DNA of 64,000 nucleotides from assembly GCA_033060915.1 (NCBI GenBank), contig CM065381.1, positions 3,579,001 to 3,643,000 on the forward strand, read 5' to 3'. This document shows positions 1 through 12,228 of this stretch, piece by piece (the first letter of the stretch is position 1; each line of letters begins with the position of its first letter). Below the pieces are notes generated by a model, which had not been told where the DNA came from, searched no databases, and worked only from the letters and a program-made list of their open reading frames with translations. The translations under genes were made by a program, and so were the position numbers. The DNA comes from Euryodendron excelsum (lineage: Eukaryota; Streptophyta; Magnoliopsida; Ericales; Pentaphylacaceae).

Positions 1-1871
1 CACCATTCTGTTCAAGACTACCAGCAATGGTATATTAGGCAATAATCCCACATTCTTGCAAGTATTTGGCAAACGATCCCATATGCTGTCCAGTGACATC
101 ATGTCTGCCATAATACTCACCCCCACGGTCAGACCTAACAACTTTAATCCTTTGGTCAATTGATTCTCCACTTCTGTTTTAAAGATTTTAAACTTTTCAA
201 GTGCATCAGATTTCTCTTTAATTAAGTAAACATAGCCATAACGAGAGAAATCATCAATAAAGGTCAAAAAATATTTATTTCCACAAAAGGTAGAGGAATA
301 AGGTCCACTAATATCAGTGTGTATGACTTCTAAAAGGCCACCACTCCGTGTTGCACTTTTCTTCCTAGTCTTGGTCAATTTTTCCCGAATACAATCAACA
401 CAAGTGTCTAGATCTCCAAAATCAAGTGATATAAGGATGTTATCTTTAATTAACCTTTGAATTCTTTCTTTAGAAATGTAACCTAGACGCTTATTCCATA
501 ACATGGAAGACTGGTCTTTAATTCTAGGTCTCTTGGATACACTATTTTCAACATGGAAGGAGGCATACTCATTATCCTGTTTTAATTTCACCCTGTATAA
601 TCCATCAGATAACAAACCATAGCCAACAATTTTGGAATTGTAAAATAAATCAACAATGCCATTTTAAAATTGAAAACCATATCCAAATTTGTCCAAAGAA
701 GAAATAGAAATCAAATTCCGTCTAAAAGACGGTACATAAGCAGTGTTTTTCAAAATAAGTTGAAAACCAGTTTCTAAATTTAAAATGGCATCTCCTATGA
801 ACTCGACCTTAACTATTCTATCATCTTTAACTCTAAGCTTGGTCTCACTCTCACTTGGCCTCCGTTTGCCTCTGAATTCCTACAAAGATATGGCAACATG
901 AACAGTTGCACCACTGTCAAACCACCAAGAATTTGATGGGACACTAACGAAATTAGATTCAAAGCAAGTTAAGGCAAGTAAGTTACCTCCTTCCTGTTTC
1001 TTCTTCTTTTCTAACCAGGACTTGTGCCTATGACAATCTTTCTTTATGTGACCTTCTTTCCTACAGAAAAAACACTTGATGACCTTCTTAATTGTAGCAT
1101 TAGGACCTAAAGGATTGTGGGTCTAACCGTGACCTTTACCATGCCCTTTGTTATCCTGACCTTTATAAGGAGTATTGACATTAGGTTTCTTACAATTCTT
1201 TCGGTTCCCATGACCCTGCCCAGAAGTGACTTTGGAATGAGAAATAAGCAAGGCAGACTCAGTTTTCTCTCTCTTAAGCTTATCCTCCTCTAAGACACAT
1301 TTGGCAATGAGGTCATTCATTGTCCAAGACTCACTCTGGGTGTTATAGGTAGTCTTTATCTGGCTGAATTCTGTTGGAAGGCTATTAAGAGCATGATGAA
1401 CAATGAAATCATGAGGGAGAGTAACATTCAGACCTCTAAGTTTGGATTGGAGAAAAATAAGTTTCAAGACATATGCCTTTACCCCACTCTAGCTGTCATA
1501 CCTCAAACTCGTGAGTTCATTCATCAGGGCTCCAGTCTCAGCCTTACTGGATACTTGATATCTCTGTCCTATAGCTCAAACAGTACTTTGGCATTGTTGG
1601 TCTCAGGCAGGCCAGTCAATAAGTGCTTAGGAATGGATCTCTTAATTGCTATGAGACTGAGTCGATTTGATCTATCCCATTTTGCATATAACTCCTTCTC
1701 GGAAACAGAACTAGTATCAGTGATTGCACCAGGTTCAGGTTCCCTCAAGGCCAAATCCAAATCAACAATACCCAAGGCAAACTCTACATCCTGCTTCCAC
1801 TTCTTAAAGTTTGAACCATTCAACAGCATAACGGTAGTGTTATTGTTGTTAATTGCAAAGGAAACTGTCAT
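1..1871 (-). pseudogene. Copia gag-pol pseudogene (gag, protease, partial integrase)
   Basis: Translation from the ATG at 1871 gives a Copia gag N-terminus (LNGSNFKKWKQDVEFAL). It is broken by a stop near 1566 followed by a frameshift, and resumes as the gag segment ending near 1123. Another stop precedes a CX2CX4HX4C zinc knuckle (CFFCRKEGHIKKDC, about 1074-1033). The protease motif DSGATVH lies near 917-897, followed by a GAG-pre-integrase stretch and an integrase core with FIDDFSR (about 265-240) and RSDRGGEYYG (about 135-105). Several further stops occur. The reverse transcriptase and RNase H expected next would lie left of base 1. Confident in family; no intact product. Confidence 0.9.
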
Positions 1872-3540
1872 GGCAACAAAAAAGGCAACATATCAGTAGA
1901 ATGAGGGCAGTAATTATATCAAGTATAAATAATAGGGATGCCCCGGTGCATCATTGCAGTCTCCCCTTTGGGAAGAGAGTGCAACATGCTATGAGGTCCC
2001 TCCCAGCCAGCCATCATATGAGATTGCCCAAACACTTAAAAAAATAGTCCCCTTTGAGTAGACATGTATTTCAAAAGTTAGGCACTCTCGGTTCAGCTGC
2101 TGAATTACATCCTTGTCATTAAAGCACACAATAACCCCCTTTTGGGCAGGCGATTGTATGCAATAACACAATGGACACAGTCATATACCCTATGCAAGAA
2201 AATCAGATTTAATGAGTGTACCCCTTTGGGCAGTAGCACCCATTTCAATCCAAAGTTCTTATCATGACACTACTTGATGTAAAAGTGCCATGTATCACAT
2301 CCAAGCATATCAAAATGCCTGCAATCACATCCTTATGGACACATAGCCAAAAGTACCCAGTGATCATATATGTATTGCCTAAGCCATGTAATAAAATTAT
2401 ATTTTACAATTTTTAACATAAAATGACAATTTTAGGCTCCTAAAAGGACTTATGGGAGAGAGTATAGTTTTTAGGGACCTAACTAGGGAGAGTACATACT
2501 ACCAATAGATTCAGAAGGTTGAAAACAAGTTATCTATGGAAAATTACCCCAGATGTACACATGTTTTCAAGAAAACGCAAAAAAAACTCCTAAAATGAGC
2601 CCAAAACGAACTCTAAATAGAAATTATTATTTTATGTATCAAACCAGAAAAAGTACAATATTCCATGATGTTTAAAGAGTTGAAAACATGTTACCTATAA
2701 AAAAAACTTCAAAAAATTGTTCACAGTTTTTGAGAAAATGCAAAAAAATACACTTTTTTAGCCTCAAAAAATATCAAACAGTCCCTAAAAATTCTAAAAA
2801 AATAATATTTAGAATCTTTAATTTAAGAGGAACATTTTTCATTTTTTGACCGACCCCAAAATAAGTCTCACGCGCCCACACTCGCTAGGGGCCGAGAGTG
2901 GGCAAGGCCAGCCGCGGCTGGTCATCCCTGACCTTCAGTCGGGCCGACCCGACCCAGACCGACCCGGTTCATCTGTAACGCGACCCAGGTTCGCTGGAAA
3001 TCGATTTTCAGCCCGATTTTCACCCCAAATTTGACATTTTGAGCAAGATTTTTGCTATTTTACTACACATACAAGGTTTCTAAATATCAATAAACATGTT
3101 TATGATAATTTTAAGGTGAAAAACGCATGATTTTAAGATTTTCAAGAACCCTAGATTCGGCCATGACGGTTAGGGTTTCAAAACTCGATTTTTCTTGCGC
3201 AAAACTTATACTAACAGATTCGTATGCTATTCAATAACAAGAATATGTAATATAATGTAAGGATATGCATGAAAAACATCATATTCAAGAATTTTATAAG
3301 AAATTTCAAGTTTTTCACCTGAAACTTCAAAACATCATAACTTTCTCTACGAATAGAGTTAAATTACAATCTTTATATCAAAACGTTCGTTGTTCAGAGA
3401 GGAACAAAAGTCCCTTATTAATTTTTTGAAAAAAAGTCATCTATTGTTCAGATTAAATCATACAAGATTCGGGTTTAACAACTCATAATCGAGTTTAACA
3501 AGTTCAAATCACACAATAAGTCCCTAATCCACATATATTA
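1872..3540 (-). other. Copia leader region, non-coding
   Basis: About 1.67 kb between the primer-binding site and the gag ATG. I see no conserved coding sequence; short frames here are chance. It contains a GC-rich patch (about 2870-3010, with repeated CGACCC words) in otherwise AT-rich DNA. Such a long leader is unusual but not unknown for plant Copia elements; a small nested insertion cannot be excluded. Confidence 0.6.
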
Positions 3541-3553
3541 GGCTCTGATACCA
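3541..3553 (-). promoter_or_regulatory. tRNA-iMet primer-binding site
   Basis: The minus strand reads TGGTATCAGAGCC directly after the LTR. This is the standard plant Copia primer-binding site, complementary to the 3' end of initiator methionine tRNA. It fixes both the orientation and the inner LTR edge. Confidence 0.92.
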
Positions 3554-3555
3554 CA

Positions 3556-4037
3556 TGTAAACATCAATAAAGAGATCATAAAAGTTGACCTATGTCATAT
3601 GTGAATATAGGAACTTTAACAGGAAACAAAACTGAATGCGGAAACTTACCTGTTTGCTCCATAATTTCACGAAACTCTTTGAACGGCGATTAATCTCGAA
3701 CAAGGCTTCTTGGAAGCTGGTCTTCCTCCCTGTACCCACTACTGTATGACGGAATTTTATGAAAAATTGTCTGATTATCGTGAGAAGAGATGGAACCTAG
3801 CCTCTATATATATAGAAAAACCCTAGCTACATTGGGCCCTTCCATAAAAGGCTCAATTGGCTTAATAGACCCACACTAATTTTCGTCAACCCACATTAAT
3901 AATAGGTGCACACTAGCCCGTGTATAATAGATCACAACATTATTGGGTTACCATGTTTGTCTCATCCAGACTTAGGTCCAACCCGTGTTTAGAAAATACC
4001 TACAATTAATGTGGGCTCAATTAAGAATAATCTAACA
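3556..4037 (-). repeat. 5' LTR of the left Copia element
   Basis: A 482-bp block that on the minus strand starts TGTTAGATTA and ends GATGTTTACA, so it has the TG...CA ends of an LTR. It lies two bases from a primer-binding site. A TATA-like run at about 3799-3813 is in the right place for the LTR promoter. The partner LTR is outside the window, so LTR-LTR identity and age cannot be estimated. Confidence 0.85.
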
Positions 4038-4254
4038 TGTGCACCTTCTCGTGGTAGTGATAGGTTTGTCCTCCTTTCTCTCTCTCTCAAATGCTTTTCT
4101 AAAGCAAACCCATCTCTGTAATTGATTTATGCAACAAACCCAATGAAAATTGATTGCTCTATATCACTAGTATGTATACGCAAATCTGGTTACCCAATGC
4201 ACTGAATTCATGCAATTAATGAATTGTTACATACTTACGCCATGAAATTGGGTT

Positions 4255-5102
4255 GGGTAAATTTTACTTTGCACCCCTGCACTTTGATCATAATCCCACT
4301 TTGGTCCCTCTACTTTTAATTGTCTCACTTTGCTCCTTATACTTTCAGTTAAGTACCAATGTGGTCCCTCCGTTAAATTTCCGTTAATAAATGTAACGGA
4401 AAACTCTTTTTTTTATTTTTTTCATTTAAAAAAATAAAAAACAGTATTTGTTTATTATTTTTTATTTTTAGTTGTTAACAAAATTTAAAAAATAAAACAA
4501 AAAACATTAAAATGGGTGTTTTTTTTAATTTTCAAACCATTGTTTTAGTACTATTAGCATAAAAGTAACCTACAAATGTATTGAAAAAAAAAAACTCATT
4601 TTAGTGTTTTTTGTTTTCTTTTTCAAATTTTGTAAACAATTAAAAACAAAAAAATATTAAACAAACACTGCTTTAAAAAATAAAAAGCAATGTTTGTTTA
4701 ATATTTTTTTTGTTTTTAGTTGTTTACAACATTTGAAAAAGAAAACAAAAAAAACTAAAATGGATTTTTTTTTTCAATACATTTGTAGGTTACTTTTATG
4801 CTAATAGTACTAAAACAATGGTTTGAAAATAAAAAAAACACCCATTTTAGTGTTTTTTATTTTATTTTTTAAATTTTGTAAACAACTAAAAATAAAAAAT
4901 AATAAACAAATATTGTTTTTCATTTTTTTAAAAGAAAAAAATAAAAAAAAGAGTTTTCCGTTACATTTATTAACGGAAATTTAACGGAGGGACCACATTG
5001 GTACTTAACTAAAAGTATAAGGGGCAAAGTGGGACAATTAAAAGTAGAGGGACCAAAGTGGAATTATTATCAAAGTGCAGGGGTGCAAAGTAAAATTTAC
5101 CC
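4255..5102. mobile_element. Mutator-type foldback element, 848-bp palindrome
   Basis: The element begins GGGTAAATTTTAC and ends GTAAAATTTACCC, flanked on both sides by the identical 9-mer AATTGGGTT (4246-4254 and 5103-5111). A 9-bp target duplication is the hallmark of Mutator-like elements. The inverted repeat covers nearly the whole element: the arms meet near 4675-4690 and differ by scattered substitutions only. Each arm also contains a smaller inverted duplication, around an ACACTAAAATGG-like module repeated four times in alternating orientation. It has no coding capacity. Confidence 0.93.
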
Positions 5103-5132
5103 AATTGGGTTTGCCAATGGTGAGACGTTGGT

Positions 5133-5163
5133 GTATATATATATATAGAGAGAGAGAGAGAGA
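5133..5163. repeat. (TA)n(GA)n microsatellite
   Basis: A run of TA dinucleotides passes directly into a run of GA dinucleotides just right of the palindromic element. A simple sequence repeat, likely polymorphic. Confidence 0.9.
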
Positions 5164-6420
5164 AATCAATGGTGGATTGTTGCTTTTGAAAGACATCAAC
5201 TACCGTCATAGGCAAACAGGTATCATAACTATCTCTCCACTACGAAATACTCCAAAAAAAAAGGCAGAACCCCTGCATCCACCATTGAACCCCAAATATC
5301 CGAGCACACAGTCCTGTTATTCCATCTGCTCCCCTCACTTCATCTACCACAACTACACTCACCACCGCCAAACGCCACCACCATCACCTGCACATAGGGC
5401 CCACGGCTCTCCTCCCTCTTTCTTCCTTTTCATCCTTTGCCTAATCCGCATACACATGCATAAATATACACATTATATATACATATATATTTGCAAGTGA
5501 GTTTGTGAGAATTTTGATGAGACAAGGGTCACCAAGTATATGATGCGGCAAATCGTCATTGGGTGAGGTGATATGATTGATAAGGGTGTTTAGCTATGGA
5601 GATGGGTAAAAGAGATGATTTGTTTGGTTTTGGAATACAGAGGATAGTGTTGGCATTTTGAAAATTTGGTAAGATGACATCAGCAATTTTAGTCATTACC
5701 AGTGATGGAAGTTGTATGGAAGGAAAAATTTAATATCAACAAGTAAAGCAGAAGGGAGGTGTTTGTTATTTTTAAAATAACAAAAAAAACTGCCGGTTAT
5801 TATCACTCTAATTTATCCCCAAAAAAAATTGTTTTGATTAGTGTATGCATATATATTTACATGTTTATGAAGATTATAGGATCCTATACTAAACCCACCA
5901 CCACATTGCCGCATCCACCACCAAATGCATCCCACAATTTTCACATCAATACACTTATACGACTTCTCCACAATTATTTCATCAGTTTTCTCATTCCCAT
6001 TCACAATGGGTTGAAGCAACCTGGGGGTAAACCAGGAAGATACATGTATGATTACCAATTTAATACCTTTAGATTAGCAAATCATCTCCCATGAAGTCCC
6101 AAATTCATGTCCCAGTAGCGAAAGGGAGAGAGATCATCTATTCTAATATATAAAGAGAGAACCTTAATTGGTGACTTTGAAGCTAAGTAACAGATGTAAT
6201 TTTAGACATTTTTATAATTTGCATTTTAGTTATAAGAGGTTACATATTTGAATTATAGGGAGGTTGTGTGTTTTAAAGCCAAACTATAATAAGGTGAAAT
6301 ATAACTATTCTTTTTTTTTTTAATGAAATATCATTAAAAAAATTTTAAAACTTGTATGATACGGTTCAAATAGGGAAAACAAAGTATTTTTTACTGAGTT
6401 TTAAATTTATACATTTTTTA

Positions 6421-6998
6421 AGGGTAAATTACATTGACTACAAGTTTTGCAAAATACAAGATAAGGTTAATTACACTCTGCACTCTTGCACTTTACACCA
6501 AATTTACTTTAAAACTTTCAATTTCAATTATAATAATTAAGTCTTTACAGTTCTAATTTGTTACAATGTCAACTTTATATTTGAGAAATTGACAAAAAAT
6601 TCACATTTAATAATCACATGACCTTTTTTTAAAGGACAAATAGGAAAAATTAATCATTTTTTATTCGAAAGACTCACATATATTGCACGTGAGTTAAATT
6701 GAGAGTTTTTACATTAAACCTAATTATATTATATATATCACAAATTTGATTACACTCATGATTTTGCAGTAACTTAAAAGAAATTTTGCGGTAGATTATT
6801 AAGAGAATTATAATTATACATTTTTGTCTCTTGAAAAAGACAACTTGCTTGTCATATATGAATTTTTTATCTATTTTAAAAATGAAAATTAGCAGAAGAT
6901 TGATGTTGTAAAAAATTAAAAGTGTGAAAACTTAATTGTTACAATTAAAAATGAATGCCCTGAAATAAAATTTAATATAAAGTACAAAAGCAAAAAAT
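6421..6998. mobile_element. Degenerate inverted-repeat MITE, probably Mutator-type
   Basis: The left part carries AGGGTAAATTACA and GGTTAATTACACTCTGCAC words like the ends of the 9-bp-duplication elements elsewhere in the window. Positions about 6479-6572 align in inverted orientation with about 6901-6992: shared tracts include the CACTTTA...AAATTTA, AATTAAG and GTTACAA blocks. The outer ends are decayed and I could not find a clean target duplication, so the borders are approximate. Confidence 0.55.
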
Positions 6999-7263
6999 AT
7001 AAATAATAGTATACGAATAGTAGGAGCAGAACAAATAATGTGAGTTCGGTGCTTACGGACTATAGACACAGTTCCTTTACATGATATAGACTCAAGATTT
7101 TGTATTAATTCCTCGAAGTTATTATGATCATTCCCCAGAAAGCTCTTGAATTGCAAATGCATTGGTACCAAAAATTACCAACCTCCACGGTTTTTGTTTG
7201 AGACATGACGTGGTCTACCTGTTCGACCAAATGCCTAAACCCAATAGTAGTTTAGTAATAAAT

Positions 7264-7285
7264 GAGAGAGAGAGAGAGAGAGAGC
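7264..7285. repeat. (GA)n microsatellite
   Basis: About eleven GA dinucleotides, about 170 bp past the stop codon of the first XTH gene (downstream in gene orientation). Confidence 0.9.
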
Positions 7286-7454
7286 TCTTGGTAGAATTCA
7301 AGAAGATAATGGTCAGTTTATTGATTTCAGCAACTACAACGATAAAAAAAAATGAAAGAATTGAATTGTGGAAGGTACATACGAAAGAATACCACAAACA
7401 TGAATGGGTATGGCAATTACAAATGAAGTGATAAATGGGTTGTGGGTCACTTCT

Positions 7455-8515
7455 CTAGGACATGTTGCATTCTGGTGGGAGGCCCTGGGGAAATCTCTTG
7501 GTGTCGGTACAGTAATTGTATATCATGTACTTTGTCTGCACCCATTTCAACCTCTCTTGGCTTGTGGAGTCTAACTCTTGTGAGAACCAAGGATTAGAAG
7601 TTCCAGAGGTTGAAGATGGAGAATTTGAACTGCAAGATGATGCTCCAGAAGACCAAATGCAAGCATCGGCATTGAAGTTTTGATATGAAGCAGTGAAGGG
7701 AGCTTGTGTCCAGTCAGTCTTGACAAGCCCACCCCTTGTTGCCCAATCATCGGCATTCCAAAGACTCGAGTACATCCTCATTGGCTGGTTCTTTGGGTAC
7801 GAAACGCCAATTGATTCTGCATTCTTGAACTCTCTAATGGGTGTATCGTCCACAGAAAAGCTGAAATAGAGACCAAGTTTATTGAATCAGTACAAAGCTA
7901 AGAACAATACGATTTCTAAGTTTAGTGACTTTCGTTAATTATATTCGGGTACTTACATGATACGCTGGGGATTCCAAAGGATGGAGTATTTGTGGAAATC
8001 AGCAGTCGGATCAAACCATAAATAGAATTGTTGCTCTCTGCTCCCCTTGCCTTGACTAAAGACATTTGTGTGAAGAATGTAGGGATCACCACTCAAATTC
8101 CCCAAGAATTCAAAGTCGATCTCATCATGGGTTGATCCTTGTGAGGACAACTGCAGCACAAAGTACCAAAATTTCAAAACTAGTTCAAGAAGTTGCAGAT
8201 TGTTCAAAATAGGAGGCATATATTATAGGCACTTACATAATAGGCAGTGACGGTGCCAGCAGAATTTCCAGCAACTAATTTTAGCTGCATGTCGATCTTT
8301 CCAAAGAGATATTCATTCTTGGATTGGAAGCCCGAACCAGACGTTTTGTCAAGTGAGAGAGTGAGAAGCTCGCCATTTTTAAGTATGTTAGCACGGCCAT
8401 CGCCCCAAGTGATGTCGAAGTCTTGATAGAAGTTACCAGCTGAGACAACGATGAACAAACTACCCACAAGAGATAATATTAACAACGGTGATGGAACTAT
8501 TGTTGAAGAAGCCAT
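7455..8515 (-). CDS. XTH: Xyloglucan endotransglucosylase/hydrolase, copy A
   Basis: Secreted GH16 cell-wall enzyme that cuts and rejoins xyloglucan chains during wall loosening and growth. Three exons: 8515-8237, 8150-7957 and 7860-7455. All have GT-AG introns and phases that join, giving 292 aa, normal for the family. Residues 1 to about 26 are a signal peptide ending VVSAG. Exon 2 carries the catalytic motif [11 protein letters not shown], with nucleophile and acid/base glutamates, followed at once by the family's N-glycosylation site NLS. The C-terminal XTH_C region holds the conserved cysteines ([19 protein letters not shown]). Overall it resembles the Arabidopsis XTH22-25 group. No lesion seen; likely functional. 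Its near-twin lies 3.7 kb away on the same strand (stop at 12229). Confidence 0.95.
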
Positions 8516-8634
8516 TGCTTGAATGATGTTTGCAGTTAGGAAGTGGGAGGTAAGGCCAAGAGAAGAGAGTGTTTGTCAATGTGAGAGGAGTTCTTGATTT
8601 GTGATGGAGTGAAATATTGAGCTCCATTGGTAGC

Positions 8635-8644
8635 ATTTATATAG
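8635..8644 (-). promoter_or_regulatory. TATA box of XTH copy A
   Basis: CTATATAAAT on the minus strand, about 120 nt upstream of the ATG. The same box sits at the same distance in front of copy B, which supports it as the core promoter. Confidence 0.75.
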
Positions 8645-10395
8645 GCTGTAAAATATGGGGAAGGTGTATAGGAAGGCGAGACAATGGCTGAGGTGTTGCC
8701 AGTGTTGGTGGAGAGTATGGTTGTGAAACAGCTGGCCACAAATGGGTTTCCAGAGTTCCCAACTCCATCACTATTCTATTCACCTGGGGTAACAAAAACG
8801 CGGGCGGCGGCCCCGCCATGGATGAATGTGGGTCAACCATGAAATTAGATTTGGTGTAATAGATCTGTAACGAAGCAGCGGTGCTGCTTCCTAGCTGGTT
8901 CCGTCCCCACTTCACTCCTACTCTCTCTAGACAAATGCTGTATTTTATATATCATGAAGGACCAATTTTCAAGTTCTTATTATGGTTTGTATTAATTTAG
9001 TCAAAATAATTATTTACCATTATAATGCTAGCCCTTGTGCAACGGTAAAGTTCGATTGGCACTAGCTTGTGTATATCTAACCAGTAACAATGATAAGCCT
9101 AGTGTATTGATGCCGCTCTTCCTAGTTATTCACAATCTTAGTAGCAAAATAGAGCTACAACAATATCTAAGTTTAGAGTTAGATTAGGATGATTTTTTTG
9201 TGGTTTTATTTTTTATGCACCACCATTAGCAAAAATAGAAATTTTACACCATAGATTAGAAAAATGTTTATGGTTCTTAAATTGCATTTTTTGGAATTTT
9301 CTAATTTGTAGGACCTTTCAGTGACATGATTTTGTTATCAAACAATCAAAGTTTTGAATTGGAGATTCCCTTATTTTACACAAAATTTTCAGCCTTAATG
9401 ACTAGAAAAATGTGTATTTTTTTCGCTACATGATATTATTCCCTCGAGCTCATGCAACGCTATTGTCCCCCCAAAACATATAGACTTGATATATTATATG
9501 AATGATAGAAAAATGTTTGATTGCAATAAAACATCAGTGGGGCATGATCACCCTATAAAATTTCATACTTTTTCTCTCATTATTCAACTAGAATTTTTGG
9601 TTGAATTATTAAATTGATATTGTATCAAATATGACCTCTTTTTTTTTTTTTTATCCCAAAGGGGTTCCTCGTTTTTTCTGGTTCTAAAAAGGGTTTCCTC
9701 AAAACAACTTGATCATGAATCTGGTGCACTCTCTCCGGTTCTGATCCCTCGATAAACTTTTTAAAAAAAAATTTAGAAATGTATTTCCAAACAACCCACT
9801 CTATTACTAGAAATTTATCACACAAATTCATCCTAACCGACGGCACCGCCATGAAAAAAAGGTAGGGCCTCAGCCACCACACCCGATTTCTTGCAGATAA
9901 CTTCCATTAGCAAAGAGACATACGCTCTCCTCTCCCAAAATGCTGTATGTTTATATATAACAGTTTTATATCTCATTTTAAAATTCATACTACACAAATT
10001 TCAGATTCCTGCTTTATATTAATCTTTAGTAAAATAATGGTTACAACAATCCCCCGAATTAAACCTGCTTCTCTGTCCGAGTTTAGCATTATTTTGGAGA
10101 ACCATTATTAATGCATAGAGATATTTTCGTACACATTGAATCCTTTTGAGAGCTGCAATATCATGTACTGGGCTGTCTTTTTTTTAATTAAAATATCTAT
10201 TACTTTTCTTTTTTTTTCCAATTTTTTGGATTTAGTTTTTTAATTCTTTAAAATTCACAAGACCTAGTAAACACTGCCAAGGCATTTTTGTTATTATTGC
10301 AAAGCACATTTTCCGTAATGATTTTCTTCCAATTTTCTTTTTTGCTTGCAAAATGCGACATGGGATCGAGCTTAAGGATGCGTGAAGGGCTAAAC
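8645..10395 (-). repeat. XTH upstream repeat, unit A
   Basis: The upstream flank of XTH copy A is shared with the flank of copy B and with a third, geneless copy. Landmarks include the CGCGGGC...CACCGCCATGGATGA-like block (about 8800-8825), TCATGAAGGACCAA (8952), CCCACTCTATTACTA (about 9795) and GCTTGCAAAATGCGAC (about 10344) running to GGCTAAACATTTTAAT (about 10388). No credible gene of its own; the short frames are chance. Confidence 0.7.
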
Positions 10396-11500
10396 ATTTT
10401 AATTTACTAGAAGGGTGCTCTTACTACGTGGATGAGATCAATTTGGATAAGTGTGGAGAATAAACAAGGATCACTATATGGATGAGATCAGTTTGAAAGC
10501 GTAGCGAAAAAATAAGGATCACTACGTGGAGAAAAATAGAAATCTGTGAGTGGTTGAATCGAAAAACTAATTTCATAATCTACTATATTGGCCTTTTAAG
10601 TGATAAGATTTTTGTATTTAGTTTTCTTAACTGTTTAGGACTATTTAGAAAGAGTAAATAGTATTATCCATCCTCACCAGCCTGGAAGTGTTCGTTATTT
10701 ATAATAATATAGATATTTGAAACTTAAGATCTATTACTGTAAGTGAAATATGTGGAGTAAATATAGCAATTCATATGTACTGGTAGATTATGGCTTTTAC
10801 GAAATGTACAGGACAAGGAAGATACTTTCATATTCTCTAAATCACTACTCCAATGCTATGTTTGAATTTTATTTATTTTCTCTCATTTTTCTAACCAAAC
10901 TAAAACATTCAATTCAATTCAACATTTATCAACCTGATCCTTCTATTAACTAGCTAGGACCAATGCATGTGTATAATATCCTTCAATGCCCTTTAAATTG
11001 TCTAGGATTTACTATGATTTGACAAGATTGGAATTATTTAGTTCCCTACGATTTGTGGATTTAGTTTAAAAAAAACTATTAAACATGAAATTAATGGTGA
11101 TAAAAGGTAAGAAATTACCTTAATCTGATTTTTGGCTGCCATGCAACCGTGCATCAATGGAAACATGCTTCAAATCCTTGATGTGCTGTTGAACCTTTGT
11201 GACATCAACCAGCCCATGCTCTTTGATCCATTTCTATCTTGCTTTCTTTTTTTCCCTTCCTTTTCTCTAAAATTAATACTATGGTCAAGGACTTTGATGT
11301 GTTGATAAATAATGCAACCTCTACAACATTTCCACAATCTCAGACAGAGCAACAATTTGTCATCTTTAAATGCAGTGGCAGAGCTACATTATGCCCCTGC
11401 CCCCTCAATATTTTCAAATTGTACTTTTACCAATAAATTTTGATATGTTTCTCTCTTAAAATTTATAAATGCTTTATTGAATAGTTATTTTGCTTTATAT
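10396..11500. other. XTH-locus spacer, no gene seen
   Basis: Intergenic AT-rich DNA. At about 10425-10530 a short motif (ACTACGTGGATGAGATCA-like) recurs two to three times in about 100 bp. At about 11381 a CAGTGGCAGAGC-like start suggests a degraded hAT-type end, but I found no matching right end. A (TA)n run follows at about 11497-11519. Confidence 0.5.
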
Positions 11501-12050
11501 ATATATATATATATATATAAGTTTATATACTTTATACATGTATATATAAAAGTCAAGTGTTCTATTATTGATTTTAAAAAAAAAAAATTGTGCGTTGTGA
11601 TTATTGGTTTACCCCAACCTTCGCTTCCTATTTAACGGGTTGTATGGGGTATGGCTTCATAAAAAATATATATATAATGGTTTACCCTAGATGAATTTTT
11701 TGAGTTGGCCATTTAGATGTGCTGGTAAAGTTGGTGATTTTTATATTTTGGAACTACACCCAATTTTGGAGAAAAATCCACAACTAAAACAAAATTTTGA
11801 AGAACTTTAGAAGTTAGTTAAGGAATTTTTAAAAACTGATCAAAGGGCTCAGACTCCCTTGATTTACACAATAGTTGCATGGAGCTAGTAATTTTTAAAT
11901 GACGTGCAAAAATAATTAAAATGAATAGTAATCCTGGTCATGGACCGCTAACTTGCTTATAAATCAATGTACTTTATTTTTCAAATGAATAAACCAAGAG
12001 TGATGCCATTCCAATAGAATTCAGTAACAACTTAAACGAAATGCTATAGA
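11500..12050. repeat. XTH-locus spacer repeat, copy 1
   Basis: This stretch matches about 18640-19040 in the same orientation. Shared landmarks are the AAAAGTCAAGTG words, the tract reading GGAACTACACCCAATTTTGG against GAAACTACACCTAATTTTGA, and the GATCAAAGGGCTCAGACTCC against GATCAAAAGGCTCAGACCCT block. It precedes the 3' end of XTH copy B, so it marks the downstream side of an XTH unit. Confidence 0.65.
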
Positions 12051-12228
12051 GCACAGCTCCTGGTAGAATTCAAAAACATAATGATCTAGTTTTTAAGTTC
12101 TGTCACAATTACACTGACAAAGAATGAAACAATTGCATTGTGGGGGTTACATACAAAAGAATACAAATAAAATGAATGGGTATGGCAAATGACGAACGGA
12201 GTGAAAAATGGGGTTGTGTTTCACTTCT

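Larger units (their letters stand above)
1..4037 (-). mobile_element. Ty1/Copia LTR retrotransposon, 5' part, degenerate
   Basis: On the minus strand the order is LTR (4037-3556), primer-binding site (3553-3541), a long untranslated leader (about 3540-1872), gag (from 1871), CCHC zinc knuckle, protease and the start of integrase. The element then runs off the left edge, so its 3' half and second LTR are not visible. Protease before integrase, with GAG-pre-integrase between them, is the Copia order. Stops and at least one frameshift in gag show that it is inactive. The 5-bp target duplication cannot be tested because the other end is outside the window. Confidence 0.92.

Noticed and set aside
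1393..1899. 168-codon plus-strand frame
   Set aside because: It is antisense to the Copia gag and has no protein resemblance of its own.
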